Assembly (NCBI GenBank): GCA_946965045.2
Contig: OX337229.1
Coordinates: 1,054,001 to 1,118,000 of the forward strand
DNA: 64,000 nt
Reading direction: 5' to 3'
Source: Epithemia pelagica
Lineage: Eukaryota; Bacillariophyta; Bacillariophyceae; Surirellales; Surirellaceae
Positions 1-8,480 of the stretch are shown here, piece by piece (the first letter of the stretch is position 1; each line of letters opens with the position of its first letter). Below the pieces are notes generated by a model. The model did not search any database. It worked only from the letters and a program-made list of their open reading frames with translations, and was not told where the DNA came from. A program made the position numbers and the translations under genes.

Positions 1-1
1 G

Positions 2-1132
2 GAGCGAGTGCTGGCCACGGGACCGGACGTGATGTTTGCCGTGGCCGATTTGGATCCCACAGACGATACCATTGAAGTCCTCTGCAGTGAATTTTTTGCC
101 AAACGTGTGTCACTCAAATCCATTCATATCCCTCGTCATGCAAACAAAGACAAGAAAAAGGCTGGACGCAAAAGCTTGCCCAAAGTTGTCTTTGAACGAA
201 CGATTGATGAACGATGCGGTGCTGCCTTTGGTTGCATTTGGGCCGATTTAGATGTGGAAGACACACCACAGGGTCAAGCCTCTCCCATGGTTTTGGATTC
301 GGGAAGTACCGTTCCCTGTCTCAAGCGGGGAGACGACTGCTCTCATTTGTTAGTCACAAGCCACGAGTGTACCTATGCCGAAACGACGGACCGTACCGCA
401 TGGAACCAAATTTCTGAAACCGGAGAGGAAGAGCTCAATGGATCCGGTGGCCATGCGCAGAACGAAAAGGAGAACACTGTCGATGCAATCAGCAGTGCCC
501 CGTCTAATGGTGAAGGAGCGTCATCAGTTTCCTCTGCAGAAGATGGAGGATCTCTTTTCGCCTATCGGATTCCTAAAGATACCCCATCTGCATGGAAGAC
601 ACAGCCATGGATACGCTCTACAGTAGCAACTGGCTTTAAAGTCCAAGGACAACTGGGTAACATGATCAATCCTGGTGCCCCCGGATTTGTGTATACCTTT
701 CACGCCAAAGAGGAGGTGGAAGCAAAAGGCAGGAGAACTCACCGTCCACGAAAACGGCCCTTGATTGCGGTTGCCGGGGATTGTGCGGAATCAGCTTATA
801 TCTTCCGGCCGGAAAAGCACCAACAAGAAGACTCATGGAACGATATCGCTTCGGGGAGAACACAAAAAGATAGAGGATCATCCACTCAACAACAACCACA
901 ACAAAAGCACATGGCCGACCGCGACATGTCAACGAACTACAAACTCATGGCGGAGATTCAATGTCAAGCGACGGTTGGATCGATTGGCATTGGATACGAC
1001 GATTTTCTCTCGTTGCCGACACAGGAAAGTGGATATGCGAAACTTTACATTCCGTGTTTTGAAAAGGATAAGATCCTTGTCTTTGCACTGGGAAGCGGCG
1101 AGGATGTGGATGACGAAGACAATGACTGGTAA
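2..1132 (+). CDS. Partial hypothetical protein, possible FG-GAP/VCBS-type beta-propeller (C-terminal part)
   Basis: The frame is open to the left edge, so the true start lies outside the window; about 376 codons are visible, ending at TAA. I do not recognise a named family. Two stretches resemble blades of FG-GAP/VCBS propellers: near the start, MFAVADLDPTDDTIEVL, where a hydrophobic strand leads into an Asp-rich turn; and near the end, ATVGSIGIGYDDFLS followed by AKLYIPCFEKDKILVFAL. A central segment (about residues 85-190) is low-complexity, rich in Ser, Glu and Gly, and looks disordered. The protein ends in an acidic tail. The propeller idea rests on pattern only. The gene is unlikely to be spurious, since a frame of this length with non-random composition is uninterrupted. 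Confidence 0.6.
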   Translation, partial: ERVLATGPDVMFAVADLDPTDDTIEVLCSEFFAKRVSLKSIHIPRHANKDKKKAGRKSLPKVVFERTIDERCGAAFGCIWADLDVEDTPQGQASPMVLDSGSTVPCLKRGDDCSHLLVTSHECTYAETTDRTAWNQISETGEEELNGSGGHAQNEKENTVDAISSAPSNGEGASSVSSAEDGGSLFAYRIPKDTPSAWKTQPWIRSTVATGFKVQGQLGNMINPGAPGFVYTFHAKEEVEAKGRRTHRPRKRPLIAVAGDCAESAYIFRPEKHQQEDSWNDIASGRTQKDRGSSTQQQPQQKHMADRDMSTNYKLMAEIQCQATVGSIGIGYDDFLSLPTQESGYAKLYIPCFEKDKILVFALGSGEDVDDEDNDW

Positions 1133-2440
1133 GACAAGAGATCATGCTTGAGCACAAATCTTCAGTTCAACATATACAACAAGAAAGCGCTCGTACAGCG
1201 ATTTTCGTTGTGAGCTCCAGTGGTTGAAGCTGCTCATGTATCGTCGCATCAATTTTTGCTCCTTCACGAAATGCTTCAGATGACAAAGATGATGCTTTAA
1301 GTTTTACATTGGGCAGCAGCCCTATAGATGGAGGAATGAGCAACGTTTGTTACCCTCGAAGACACTTGGGCAACAACACAAGCCCCAAGAACATGAAGAG
1401 AGAACCGAAAACCTGTTCGACACTTAACACGTCTGTCTACTTTCAGAGAGCCATTCTCCACTTTTCATCTCCCAGACTCCTATGAACCTTTTCCTCGGTC
1501 TGGTGGGTAGCGTCTTTCCTAAAGAGAAGGAGAAAAACATAGAAGCAGTTTCCCGGAACACTATGCGTTAAGAAAAGCCGCGCCGTACTACAGTTTCTCT
1601 ACAAAAAGATCATTTCCGCAGCATTGCGTATGGTTCAAACTGATATTCTTGCATAAATAGTACGTCTTTCGTTGTTTGGTTCTCTTTGAAGAAAGTAGAC
1701 ACCCTTTCCTCGGACAAGCTTTCCCACAAGACCTCAATCTGAGCACGAGAATGTTTTACCCTCTCCTCTAGGTAGGTACCACTCCTACTCCCATGATCTA
1801 TGATCTATGCGATGGACTCCGTTGGGGTTAGCAGTTACTCCGCTAGAACAACATGAACAAAAGATGAGAGCAGGGGGATTTGGGATTTGCGGTTTTACGA
1901 GAGCCGGCCGTCTATCCGACGGGCGGACATGCCCCACAATAGTTTTTTGTGTATGAATCTTTTGTGACGTATGATCAGACAAAGAAGAGTTCTATGAGCT
2001 GAAGAGTACTTTACCAGAGAGACACAAGAAAGATGGGGCTTTTCTCGGAGTCTCGCGGTCTGGGATGGATGAAGCGATCTTTCAGATCTTTTTATGGTTG
2101 TGTTCTGAGTTGGTCTATCGGGCTGGAATTGCGATTGTATACACGATGCAGTTGATCGGTTTGCGTTCTCTCGTCTCCACGACCAGTAGCCGCCGTGTGT
2201 TTGCTGCTGTTGGGACAAATAATTGCTCTAGGCTCTCTCCACTAGTAACAACCAGAACGGGATTGCGGTAAGTAGACATACATTTGCGTGCCAGAACGCG
2301 ACAACATCCCTTGCAGCCTTTGCAAGATCCACATATCACGCAATCTTCATACGAATCGCTCGTCGTACACGACATCTGTTGTCTCCGAGACTGAAACAAA
2401 GCATCCTCTTCTGTGAAAACAGGACTAGATAGATACAACG
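1133..2440. other. Intergenic region, about 1.3 kb
   Basis: No convincing gene is visible. Several short open frames occur on both strands but have biased, unprotein-like composition and no recognisable motif. A short CT-rich and TAGGTAGGTACC-containing patch lies near 1768-1790; similar TAGGTAGG/GTACCTAC motifs recur near 11830 and 15985. The right end should contain the promoter of the small gene whose first exon is proposed at 2441. Confidence 0.4.
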
Positions 2441-3182
2441 ATGGGGAAGGACGAAAACGAGGGGGAACCTGAGACCAAGAAAGCAAAGTGAGTGTGCCGT
2501 CACCTGCTTCATCACTGCACGTCCATGAATCTCTTGTGGAAGGACCTCTGCAGCTGAGACGAAGTTGCTTGCGGGAAACCTGAACGATGTCAATGCATGA
2601 TGTTGCTTTATGAAGAAAGATACCATGGAATGTCGTCAACGGGGATCTCGTGTTGGAATACTGTGCTCTATGTTGATGCCGTGAATCTTTTTCCCATGGA
2701 ATTGTACGTCTCACACTACTGCTTTCTTGTATCTACAATTTTTGCTCATGCTCATGAACTTATAGAACCATGACTACTATTACGGAAGGGGTTGAATTTG
2801 ATACTATTGCCCGCGAATGGCGTTGCAAATGGAGTGCCGACGATGATAAGAAATCATTGGCTGAAGCACAAAAGTTGTTGACCTCCGTTGTGGCCGATGT
2901 CAAGGCTGTCGAGGGAGTCAAGGGTGTCCAACGCGTCGTTTGTGGTGGATGTAAGTACCATTGGAACTGTCAGAAAATCATTTAAGGTCTCCGTCGTGTC
3001 GCCTCACTTCCTTTTCTATTTTAGGCTTGGATTTTAAAGTGATCACCTCTCTCACTGCCGAAAAATTTGGAGATTGGGAAAAGGCAAGTTTCAAGCCAGA
3101 AGAGGAGTTTTTGGAAAAGTTGAAGGCCATTGATGGAATCACTCAAGTCGAAACACAAACCTACACTCTCATGCCTATGTAA
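2441..3182 (+). CDS. Small conserved protein of unknown function, three exons
   Basis: Proposed exons are 2441-2487, 2766-2950 and 3025-3182, giving about 128 residues. The second intron (74 nt, GTAAGT...TTTTAG) is clear: joining completes a Cys codon and reads [14 protein letters not shown] without a break. The first intron (278 nt, GTGAGT...TTATAG) is inferred: a short exon beginning ATGGGGAAGGAC joins in frame and supplies a Lys/Glu-rich N terminus ([16 protein letters not shown]). Without it, translation would begin at the ATG at 2770 and give 112 residues. The product is a small soluble alpha/beta-type protein with the C-terminal motif [13 protein letters not shown] have a weak impression of similar short algal proteins but can assign no function. 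No signal peptide is seen. Confidence 0.75.
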
Positions 3183-3281
3183 GTCATAAGTCATAATATG
3201 AAGGCATCTATATCTTATCTATTAAGAGAAGAAGTTTCGGGTATTATACTTTTAGTTGGAAAGTTGTTTAGCTGTATGGCA

Positions 3282-4539
3282 TTATTGGTCACTAGGACTT
3301 TTCCCCCATCGCTTTCCCCAATAGTCGTGAAGGAGTGGATCGATCTCTGTGTTTTCGAGCTCTTCTGCCTCTTTCGACGTAGCTGCCTCTTTCATGTCTT
3401 CCTCAGATCCCAATGGCTCACCTTTCATAAAACAAGAATCGAAAGTGCGCAAGATCAAACCACAACTTATGAGACAGGCAGAGCAAAGAGCACAGTGGTT
3501 GCACGGACAACAAGACGGAAACAGCATAAAACCAAATCTTACCTGAATCGGAAAGAGCTTCCACCACATCATCATCCTCATCGTCAAGCTGTCTTTTCAT
3601 CTCTTCAAACTTCTCTTTTTGAGTCATCTTTGCTCTCTGCTCATCCAAATCAACAATCTTATAATCTTTAAACTTTGACTGTTTGTGAAGGGGATTTGGA
3701 AGCACACCTTGGTATTCGGTGTCCTCTTCGTTAATGATATCATCCTCAAAGCCAAGAGGATCATCATCATAACCCCACTTGTACATGTGGATTTGAGTTC
3801 CCAAAACAACTTCTGATACGTGCGACGACCATTTTGGCATGGCATATCCAGCTGTCAAAATTTTACATTGGCTGCCAACAAGCTGCCGCTCCAAGACTGG
3901 TTGGAACTTTTTGAGAGCTTTCTGAGCAAAGAACATGGTAATAATCGTGGCTTCTCGAATCTTTTCCCAGACAGGGTGTTTCTCGTCCATAAGGTCAGCA
4001 ATATGGAATTCGATGTTTGTGGGTTTGGGATGGCGGCGGGCCAAGCGCTCCTCCGCTCGTCGAAGAATTTCTTCGTCCACGTCAATTCCAATACTACGTT
4101 CCAACTTCACATTGTCAACCGCGTGAAAATTAATTCGTCCGTCTCCACAACCCAAATCGACATGGATATCATGTGGTTGAGCTTCCGCCAAATCAAAATA
4201 TTTGCGGTATGCCGACTCTGCGAGCGGAGTCCAGGGGCTCAATGAAGCCTTTTCCATATATTCCTCCAAAGTTGCCCCTTTACCATGGTGGTATGGTGTT
4301 TCCATGTAAAAGGCATCGGGTGTCCTCACATAGTCTTCTTGTGGATACGGATCATAATTGGGCCGTTTGCGTCGAGATCGCACGGAGAACGATCGAGCTT
4401 GCCGTTGTTGTTGATCGACGCCATCGACAAGCGACCATGATTTCTCGAAGCAGCTCTGCCCAAAAGCTCTCAGCTGTAGTTTTCTCACACCAATTCGTGC
4501 CGCTGGAGAGATGAATCCAATCGATCTGCATGGAAGCAT
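3282..4539 (-). CDS. Class I SAM-dependent methyltransferase, probably mitochondrial
   Basis: Exon 1 runs 4539-3543 and exon 2 3421-3282, with a 121-nt intron (GTAAGA...GAAAG); the junction codon is Gly and the product is 378 aa. Motif I of Rossmann-fold methyltransferases is clear (HVDLGCGDGRI), with an acidic residue after the next strand (IGIDVDEE) for the SAM ribose and a later IADLMDE. The N terminus (about 55 residues) is rich in Arg, Ser and Gln, lacks acidic residues early, and looks like a mitochondrial presequence (inference). The C terminus is acidic and charged, ending WGKRWGKSPSDQ. The substrate is not identifiable. The start ATG lies 124 bp from a palindromic element (4663-4774) in the divergent promoter shared with the inhibitor gene. 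Confidence 0.85.
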
Positions 4540-4662
4540 GACAAATTGTTTGTCCTCCTTCTATACTTGATACGCTTATTTTCAGACTTCGACTCGAGAT
4601 TCGAAAGATTTTTGACGGTCGTCGTTGGGGACTGGAGGGAGGCACGGAAGATGGGGGAGAAC

Positions 4663-4774
4663 TACCCCCAAGCAAGGGTGAGTCAGTCACGCGTGATTGG
4701 ATGCACGATGTGCATCCGTATGTACCTTTAGGTACGACCTATGTGCGACCTGGACTCACCCCTGCTTGGGGGTA
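4663..4774. mobile_element. 112-bp palindromic MITE-like element with 10-bp flanking duplication
   Basis: Terminal arms 4664-4684 and 4753-4773 are inverted copies matching at 20 of 21 positions (ACCCCCAAGCARGGGTGAGTC), extended one base on each side. Immediately outside, GGGGGAGAAC occurs at 4653-4662 and again at 4775-4784, as expected of a target-site duplication. The interior carries three further dyads: TCACGCGTGA (4687-4696), GGATGCAC/GTGCATCC (4699-4706 and 4710-4717) and GTACCT/AGGTAC (4722-4727 and 4730-4735). It has no coding capacity. The duplication length resembles Mutator-type insertion, but the family is not established. Confidence 0.6.
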
Positions 4775-4912
4775 GGGGGAGAACTGGGATTCGGCGCACA
4801 TGCTTCCGCGGGCGGGCAAGAGTTCCAACTTCCACTTAATGCCGATCCGGCGCGCCAGGCGTGATCCCTCCGTCGACAGCAACGAACAACACACCAAAAA
4901 AACAAAGAAACC

Positions 4913-5387
4913 ATGGTATGCACAGGAAAGGCTCTGCTTCCGGTCGTGATCCTAATCGGGGCTCTTATAGCTGCAAGCATACATGTGAGGAGCCGCGCAT
5001 CGGTAATGGTAAGATTTGTTCCATTGTTGTCACGGTTAGAATTTATGCGGCTTTTTCTTTTCGCAAACAGCTTCAAAATATACTGAATGCTTTCACTCTT
5101 TTGTCACTCATTAATCTTGTGCGCTCAATCCTTATCAGAGTCAAGCGAACATGGTACCTCGGCCCATGATAGGAAATGTTAATCAAGTCAATCGAGAAGG
5201 ACCATGGCCAGAATGCCTTGGTATGGAATCTCCACTGTGTGCAGAATTGATCCAACAATATGCAAAAACTGTTTCCTCAATCGAAGTTGTCGAGGAGGGT
5301 TCCAGGTGTGAGGGCTTTCAACCATCTCGTGTCTGCATCTATGTCAACCCAGAAGGAGATGTTACTAAGATACCGCACAAGGGTTGA
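4913..5387 (+). CDS. Secreted potato inhibitor I (I13)-like serine protease inhibitor
   Basis: Two exons, 4913-5008 and 5139-5387, separated by a 130-nt intron (GTAAGA...TTATCAG) in phase 0, encode 114 aa. Exon 1 is almost entirely a signal peptide: MVCTGKALLPVVILIGALIA. Exon 2 matches the fold signature of potato type I inhibitors: WPECLGM near the start (WPEL-G in the family), a helix with CAELIQQY, the strand SIEVVEEGS leading into the binding loop, then SRVCIYVNPEGDVTKIPHKG, closely parallel to the family ending RV.-.V...G.V..-P..G. Four Cys in the mature part could form two disulfides, unlike the disulfide-free eglin type. The loop appears about one residue shorter than eglin, so the P1 residue is uncertain. 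Family members block subtilisin/chymotrypsin-like proteases; secretion suggests a defensive or autolysis-control role (inference). Confidence 0.75.
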
Positions 5388-5752
5388 TTTCAGGTCAAGA
5401 AATCGATGAACCCATAGTCGTTACCAATGTGTGCCATTTTAGTTGTATGATTTGAGTCGAAGGGGATGAGATGGTTTAATTTCTGACTAACCACTGCATC
5501 ATTCTTTTGCATAGTGATACGATTCTCGGAAGAATCAGCTTTGCTTTTTACTACGGAGAGCGATTCCGTACAGAGCATATCCCATTATCAGTGGAATTCA
5601 TGTTTTTCAATAATGACACGGCTCTAAGAGTAATCATGAGCTTGGTAATTAGAAACATCTATTGAATCTTGTTATCTTCATGCCCCTTCTAGTTCATCAC
5701 TTCGCTTACAAGAATCTCATCCTCGTCATCATCTCGTGGACTGCTGATTCTC
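5388..5752. other. Intergenic region
   Basis: AT-rich sequence downstream of the inhibitor gene. A short frame beginning near 5680 encodes a hydrophobic segment but ends soon after, with no supporting motif. A possible splice acceptor (CCCCTTCTAG, ending at 5693) precedes the open frame described next. Confidence 0.3.
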
Positions 5753-6112
5753 ATGCGTCCAAGTGTCTCGTGGGGACTCCAAAACCTGAAACGAAGCACG
5801 TACATGTTGCTCATGGGAACAACATTTCTGCGTATACCAGGTGACACAGCTAAGCAAACGAACAAAACTATTTGTCCCTACAAAAGTCTTTGCACTCCCA
5901 ATCGAACGCAGGAAATGAGAAACTTTTCCGGACACATAGTTGAAAGCATCCCAACTCTTTTGGACGGCGAGAAAAACCATTGCACGAAAAACGTCCCATG
6001 GATTTTGAAAAGGAATGGAACACTGGAGGCGAATCGATATACTATAAATGTGGTGTGCGTAAATTGTGTATTGATGATGGAGGATATACTGACTACATCA
6101 AAAGGAATCTAG
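5753..6112 (+). CDS. Doubtful 119-codon ORF, Cys/Asn-rich hypothetical protein
   Basis: An ATG-initiated frame ends in TAG four bases inside the RPL24 stop on the other strand. It encodes several N-glycosylation sequons (NKT, NRT, NFS, NGT) and spaced cysteines, including ICPYKSLC and VVCVNC, which would suit a secreted protein. The frame stays open upstream to an acceptor-like CTTCTAG at about 5693, so it could be the last exon of a spliced gene. Against this: no signal peptide is visible at the ATG, no homologous family is recognised, and no neighbour supports it. Confidence 0.25.
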   Translation: MRPSVSWGLQNLKRSTYMLLMGTTFLRIPGDTAKQTNKTICPYKSLCTPNRTQEMRNFSGHIVESIPTLLDGEKNHCTKNVPWILKRNGTLEANRYTINVVCVNCVLMMEDILTTSKGI

Positions 6113-6738
6113 CGTTGTGATCCGCCACGGTTTCCCTTGCCTCCCATATGTTTCGGTACCTTTTGGTATGGTTGACCCGGTTTTTTGGAGCCTGCCTTAC
6201 CCTTGGCGGTGCTCTTGGCCTTGTTGGCGGCCTTACGTTCCTTCAACTCCTTCAATGCCGCCTCCCGAGCCGCTGTCCGCAATTCATTCTTTTGTGCCGC
6301 CTTTTTCTTAATATCTTCCAAACTGGCTCCCACAACCGCACGTTGAACTTTTCCGGCACGGCGAGTTCGTTTCTTTGAAGTTGTTTCGGTTATACCCTTT
6401 TTGTGCAATCGACGCCAGGCCTGTGTCCATACCAATTTCGCAGCCTTCTTTCGCTGGATTGTCAAACTGAAGGCTTTCGATGAACCAAGCCAAATGGGCT
6501 TGGCATCACGACGGATCATAAGCTTCCCATTTCCGGGATAAATACGGTACTCAGAAAGAGCACACAATTCGGCTGTGAAACAATGTGTCCGGAATCAATG
6601 AATAACAGTACGAATCGTGGTGTGAGGTAAAGGAGCTTCATCCATTATTGTGCTCCTTCCCTATTGGTTTCTTATCCTCCGCGGAACTCCTCACTTCGAA
6701 ATAAAAGAATATATGTTTCACTTACTGTTGATAACCAT
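6109..6738 (-). CDS. RPL24: 60S ribosomal protein L24 (eL24)
   Basis: A component of the large cytosolic ribosomal subunit. Exon 2 (6572-6109) carries the family signature ELCALSEYRIYPGNGKLMIR followed by the basic VWTQAWRRLHKKG segment and a Lys/Arg/Ala-rich tail. No ATG precedes ELCALS inside this exon. A 13-nt first exon at 6738-6726 (ATGGTTATCAACA) followed by GTAAGT joins through a 153-nt intron to CC GAA TTG, giving MVINTELCALSEY, which matches the short N terminus of the family. Total 158 aa, the expected length. The tiny first exon, holding four codons plus one base, is typical of ribosomal protein genes with a 5' intron but would be missed by simple gene finders. Confidence 0.93.
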
Positions 6739-7222
6739 GGTTGAGTAATGCCCTGACTATAGAACAATCAAGACCTTGACTCTGTTCAACAGGACCCTCG
6801 AACGACGATGATGGTCGAAAAGTAAAGCGATAAGCAGTAAAGTAAAAGGGGGAGCCCCCGGGAAGGGGAGAAAATCCCCCCATTTCATTGACAGGAGGTA
6901 TTACAGAGACTATTGGGTAGATCATTGTAGTTACGGATGCTCCCATTAGTTCTCTCCTTCTGTTGGCAATTGTGCTCTAATGAATAGATACTTTTTGAAA
7001 AGGAAAGAGTAAGCCATCGATTATGGCTCTTTGCTGTTCCGTCTCGTACATTTCTGTTGTTTGTCACGATGGTCGAGAATTGATTATCGCTAGCTAGAGA
7101 AAGCGGATGTTCAAGTGTTGGATGCACTGTCGAACTCTTCAAACCAATGGTTTACGTTTTACAGCTTAGGTTCATGACATACATGGCTTTATTCTGACCT
7201 ACTATATATTGCCTCGCTCTCT
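6739..7222. other. Intergenic region between two minus-strand genes
   Basis: Holds the RPL24 promoter (right of 6738) and the 3' region of the acidic membrane protein gene. A GGGGGAGCCCCCGGGAAGGGGAGAAAATCCCCC-like G/C-tract patch lies near 6849-6880 and could form short hairpins. No coding sequence is supported. Confidence 0.35.
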
Positions 7223-8080
7223 CTAGGACCAAAAGCTAACATTTCGCGGTTTTGCTCCTTGTCGGTAATACAAGCCGGATGCCTTGTCTTTGAAAAAGGT
7301 TTCTCCATTTTCATAGGTTCGATCTCCATATGTTTTGTCTTGGACAAAGTCTCCTTTCGGCAGTTCGTCTTCTGTGTAGGGATCGTCATAGTAGGGATCG
7401 TAATCAATGCCAAATTCAATCTCAAAGGCTTCAATTTCGTCCTCCGACATGCGATGACTTTGTATTTCGTCGTCGTCCTCCTCATCATCATCATCGTATT
7501 CGTCGTAGTAATCGTCATCTTCTTCTTCCATCACTTGGACACGACGTCTCCGTCGTCCACGACCCAAGTCTTGTGCGGCTGCGCGTTGAGCTGCTTCTTC
7601 TTCTTCCATACGCGGTTTGCCATAGGCACTCCATTCCATGGACGCTTCTTGACGTCTCAGATCGAGTTCCGTCAATGTAGGATCTCGTCGTAACCGTTCT
7701 CTTCGACCCTCCGCCAAGCGCTGTTCCCAAGCATTTTCTTCGAGACGGATGCGACCAAATTTCTTGGCCAGAGCCAGAACCAATCCTAGACCGGCAAATG
7801 TCACGGTAAAGAACCCATCTGGTGTATCAACAATCACATTCAGCGCCGTTGACGATGATTGTTTTTTGCTTGTCCCTGTGAATTGTGGAACAACTGCCGT
7901 CGCCATAGGGCTGTGATGGGCTGGACTCTGGACGTGGTTGTTGACGTTGGGACGCAAAGGGTTCGTTATGAATGCTGGCCGCGCATCTATTCTCTCCATT
8001 CCACCAAAGACGGCAATCACTAATGCCGTCAGCAATGTCCACCGGCTTGCAAACGACAATGATGAAGCCATTGTAGTCAT
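7223..8080 (-). CDS. Secretory or plastid-targeted acidic membrane protein, unknown function
   Basis: A single exon of 285 aa. The N terminus is a hydrophobic signal sequence (SRWTLLTALVIAVFGG) followed by DARPAFITNP, which could be a bipartite plastid pre-sequence though the ASAFAP-type motif is weak. A second hydrophobic segment, DGFFTVTFAGLGLVLALAKK (about residues 88-107), is a probable membrane span. It is followed by an Arg/Glu-rich helical stretch and a very acidic block of Asp, Glu and Tyr (about residues 184-210), then a Tyr/Asp-rich tail with a YENGETFF segment. No family recognised. It lies head-to-head with isopropylmalate synthase, 400 bp apart. Confidence 0.75.
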   Translation of the reverse strand: MTTMASSLSFASRWTLLTALVIAVFGGMERIDARPAFITNPLRPNVNNHVQSPAHHSPMATAVVPQFTGTSKKQSSSTALNVIVDTPDGFFTVTFAGLGLVLALAKKFGRIRLEENAWEQRLAEGRRERLRRDPTLTELDLRRQEASMEWSAYGKPRMEEEEAAQRAAAQDLGRGRRRRRVQVMEEEDDDYYDEYDDDDEEDDDEIQSHRMSEDEIEAFEIEFGIDYDPYYDDPYTEDELPKGDFVQDKTYGDRTYENGETFFKDKASGLYYRQGAKPRNVSFWS

Positions 8081-8480
8081 TGCAACGATGATGGTTCGTT
8101 TTGTTCTATCGGCAGTCGGCGTGTCAAGGAAAAAATCTTTGTGTCAAAATTCTGTGATGGGATCGCGTTTGGGTCATCACTACATACAGGTCGCGGAAAG
8201 GATTCGAACGAGCAACGGACATACGACTTCCCAGCGTCGGCGTCAAACCCGCTTCAACTTACGTCGACAAGCGCAACACCATCCACCAAGAGGACGTCCA
8301 CAGAACAACCATCAGAGCGCATCCACCAATCTTGCCCGGAAGATCCCAGAACTCTCAAGTCCCTCTCCTCCTCAACGACATCAAGGTATCCGTGTTCTCA
8401 CCACCTCCCAAACCCACATTCCGAAAGAGCGAGAGAGTTTCTGGACTGACCACCCATTGAAAGTGTGACGACAAATCACC
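8081..8480. other. Divergent promoter region
   Basis: A 400-bp region between the divergent acidic membrane protein gene and 2-isopropylmalate synthase. It contains no supported gene; a pyrimidine- and CAACA-rich leader precedes the ATG at 8481. Confidence 0.4.

Noticed and set aside
1895-2714. Overlapping minus-strand ORFs of 107 and 199 codons
   Set aside because: No motif, biased composition, and conflict with the better supported plus-strand gene.
2115-2714. Alternative minus-strand gene opposite the proposed first exon
   Set aside because: Frame content is not protein-like and a plus-strand exon fits splice signals better.
7938-8468. 176-codon plus-strand ORF
   Set aside because: It runs antisense across the N terminus of the acidic membrane protein and into the promoter region; composition is that of a shadow frame.
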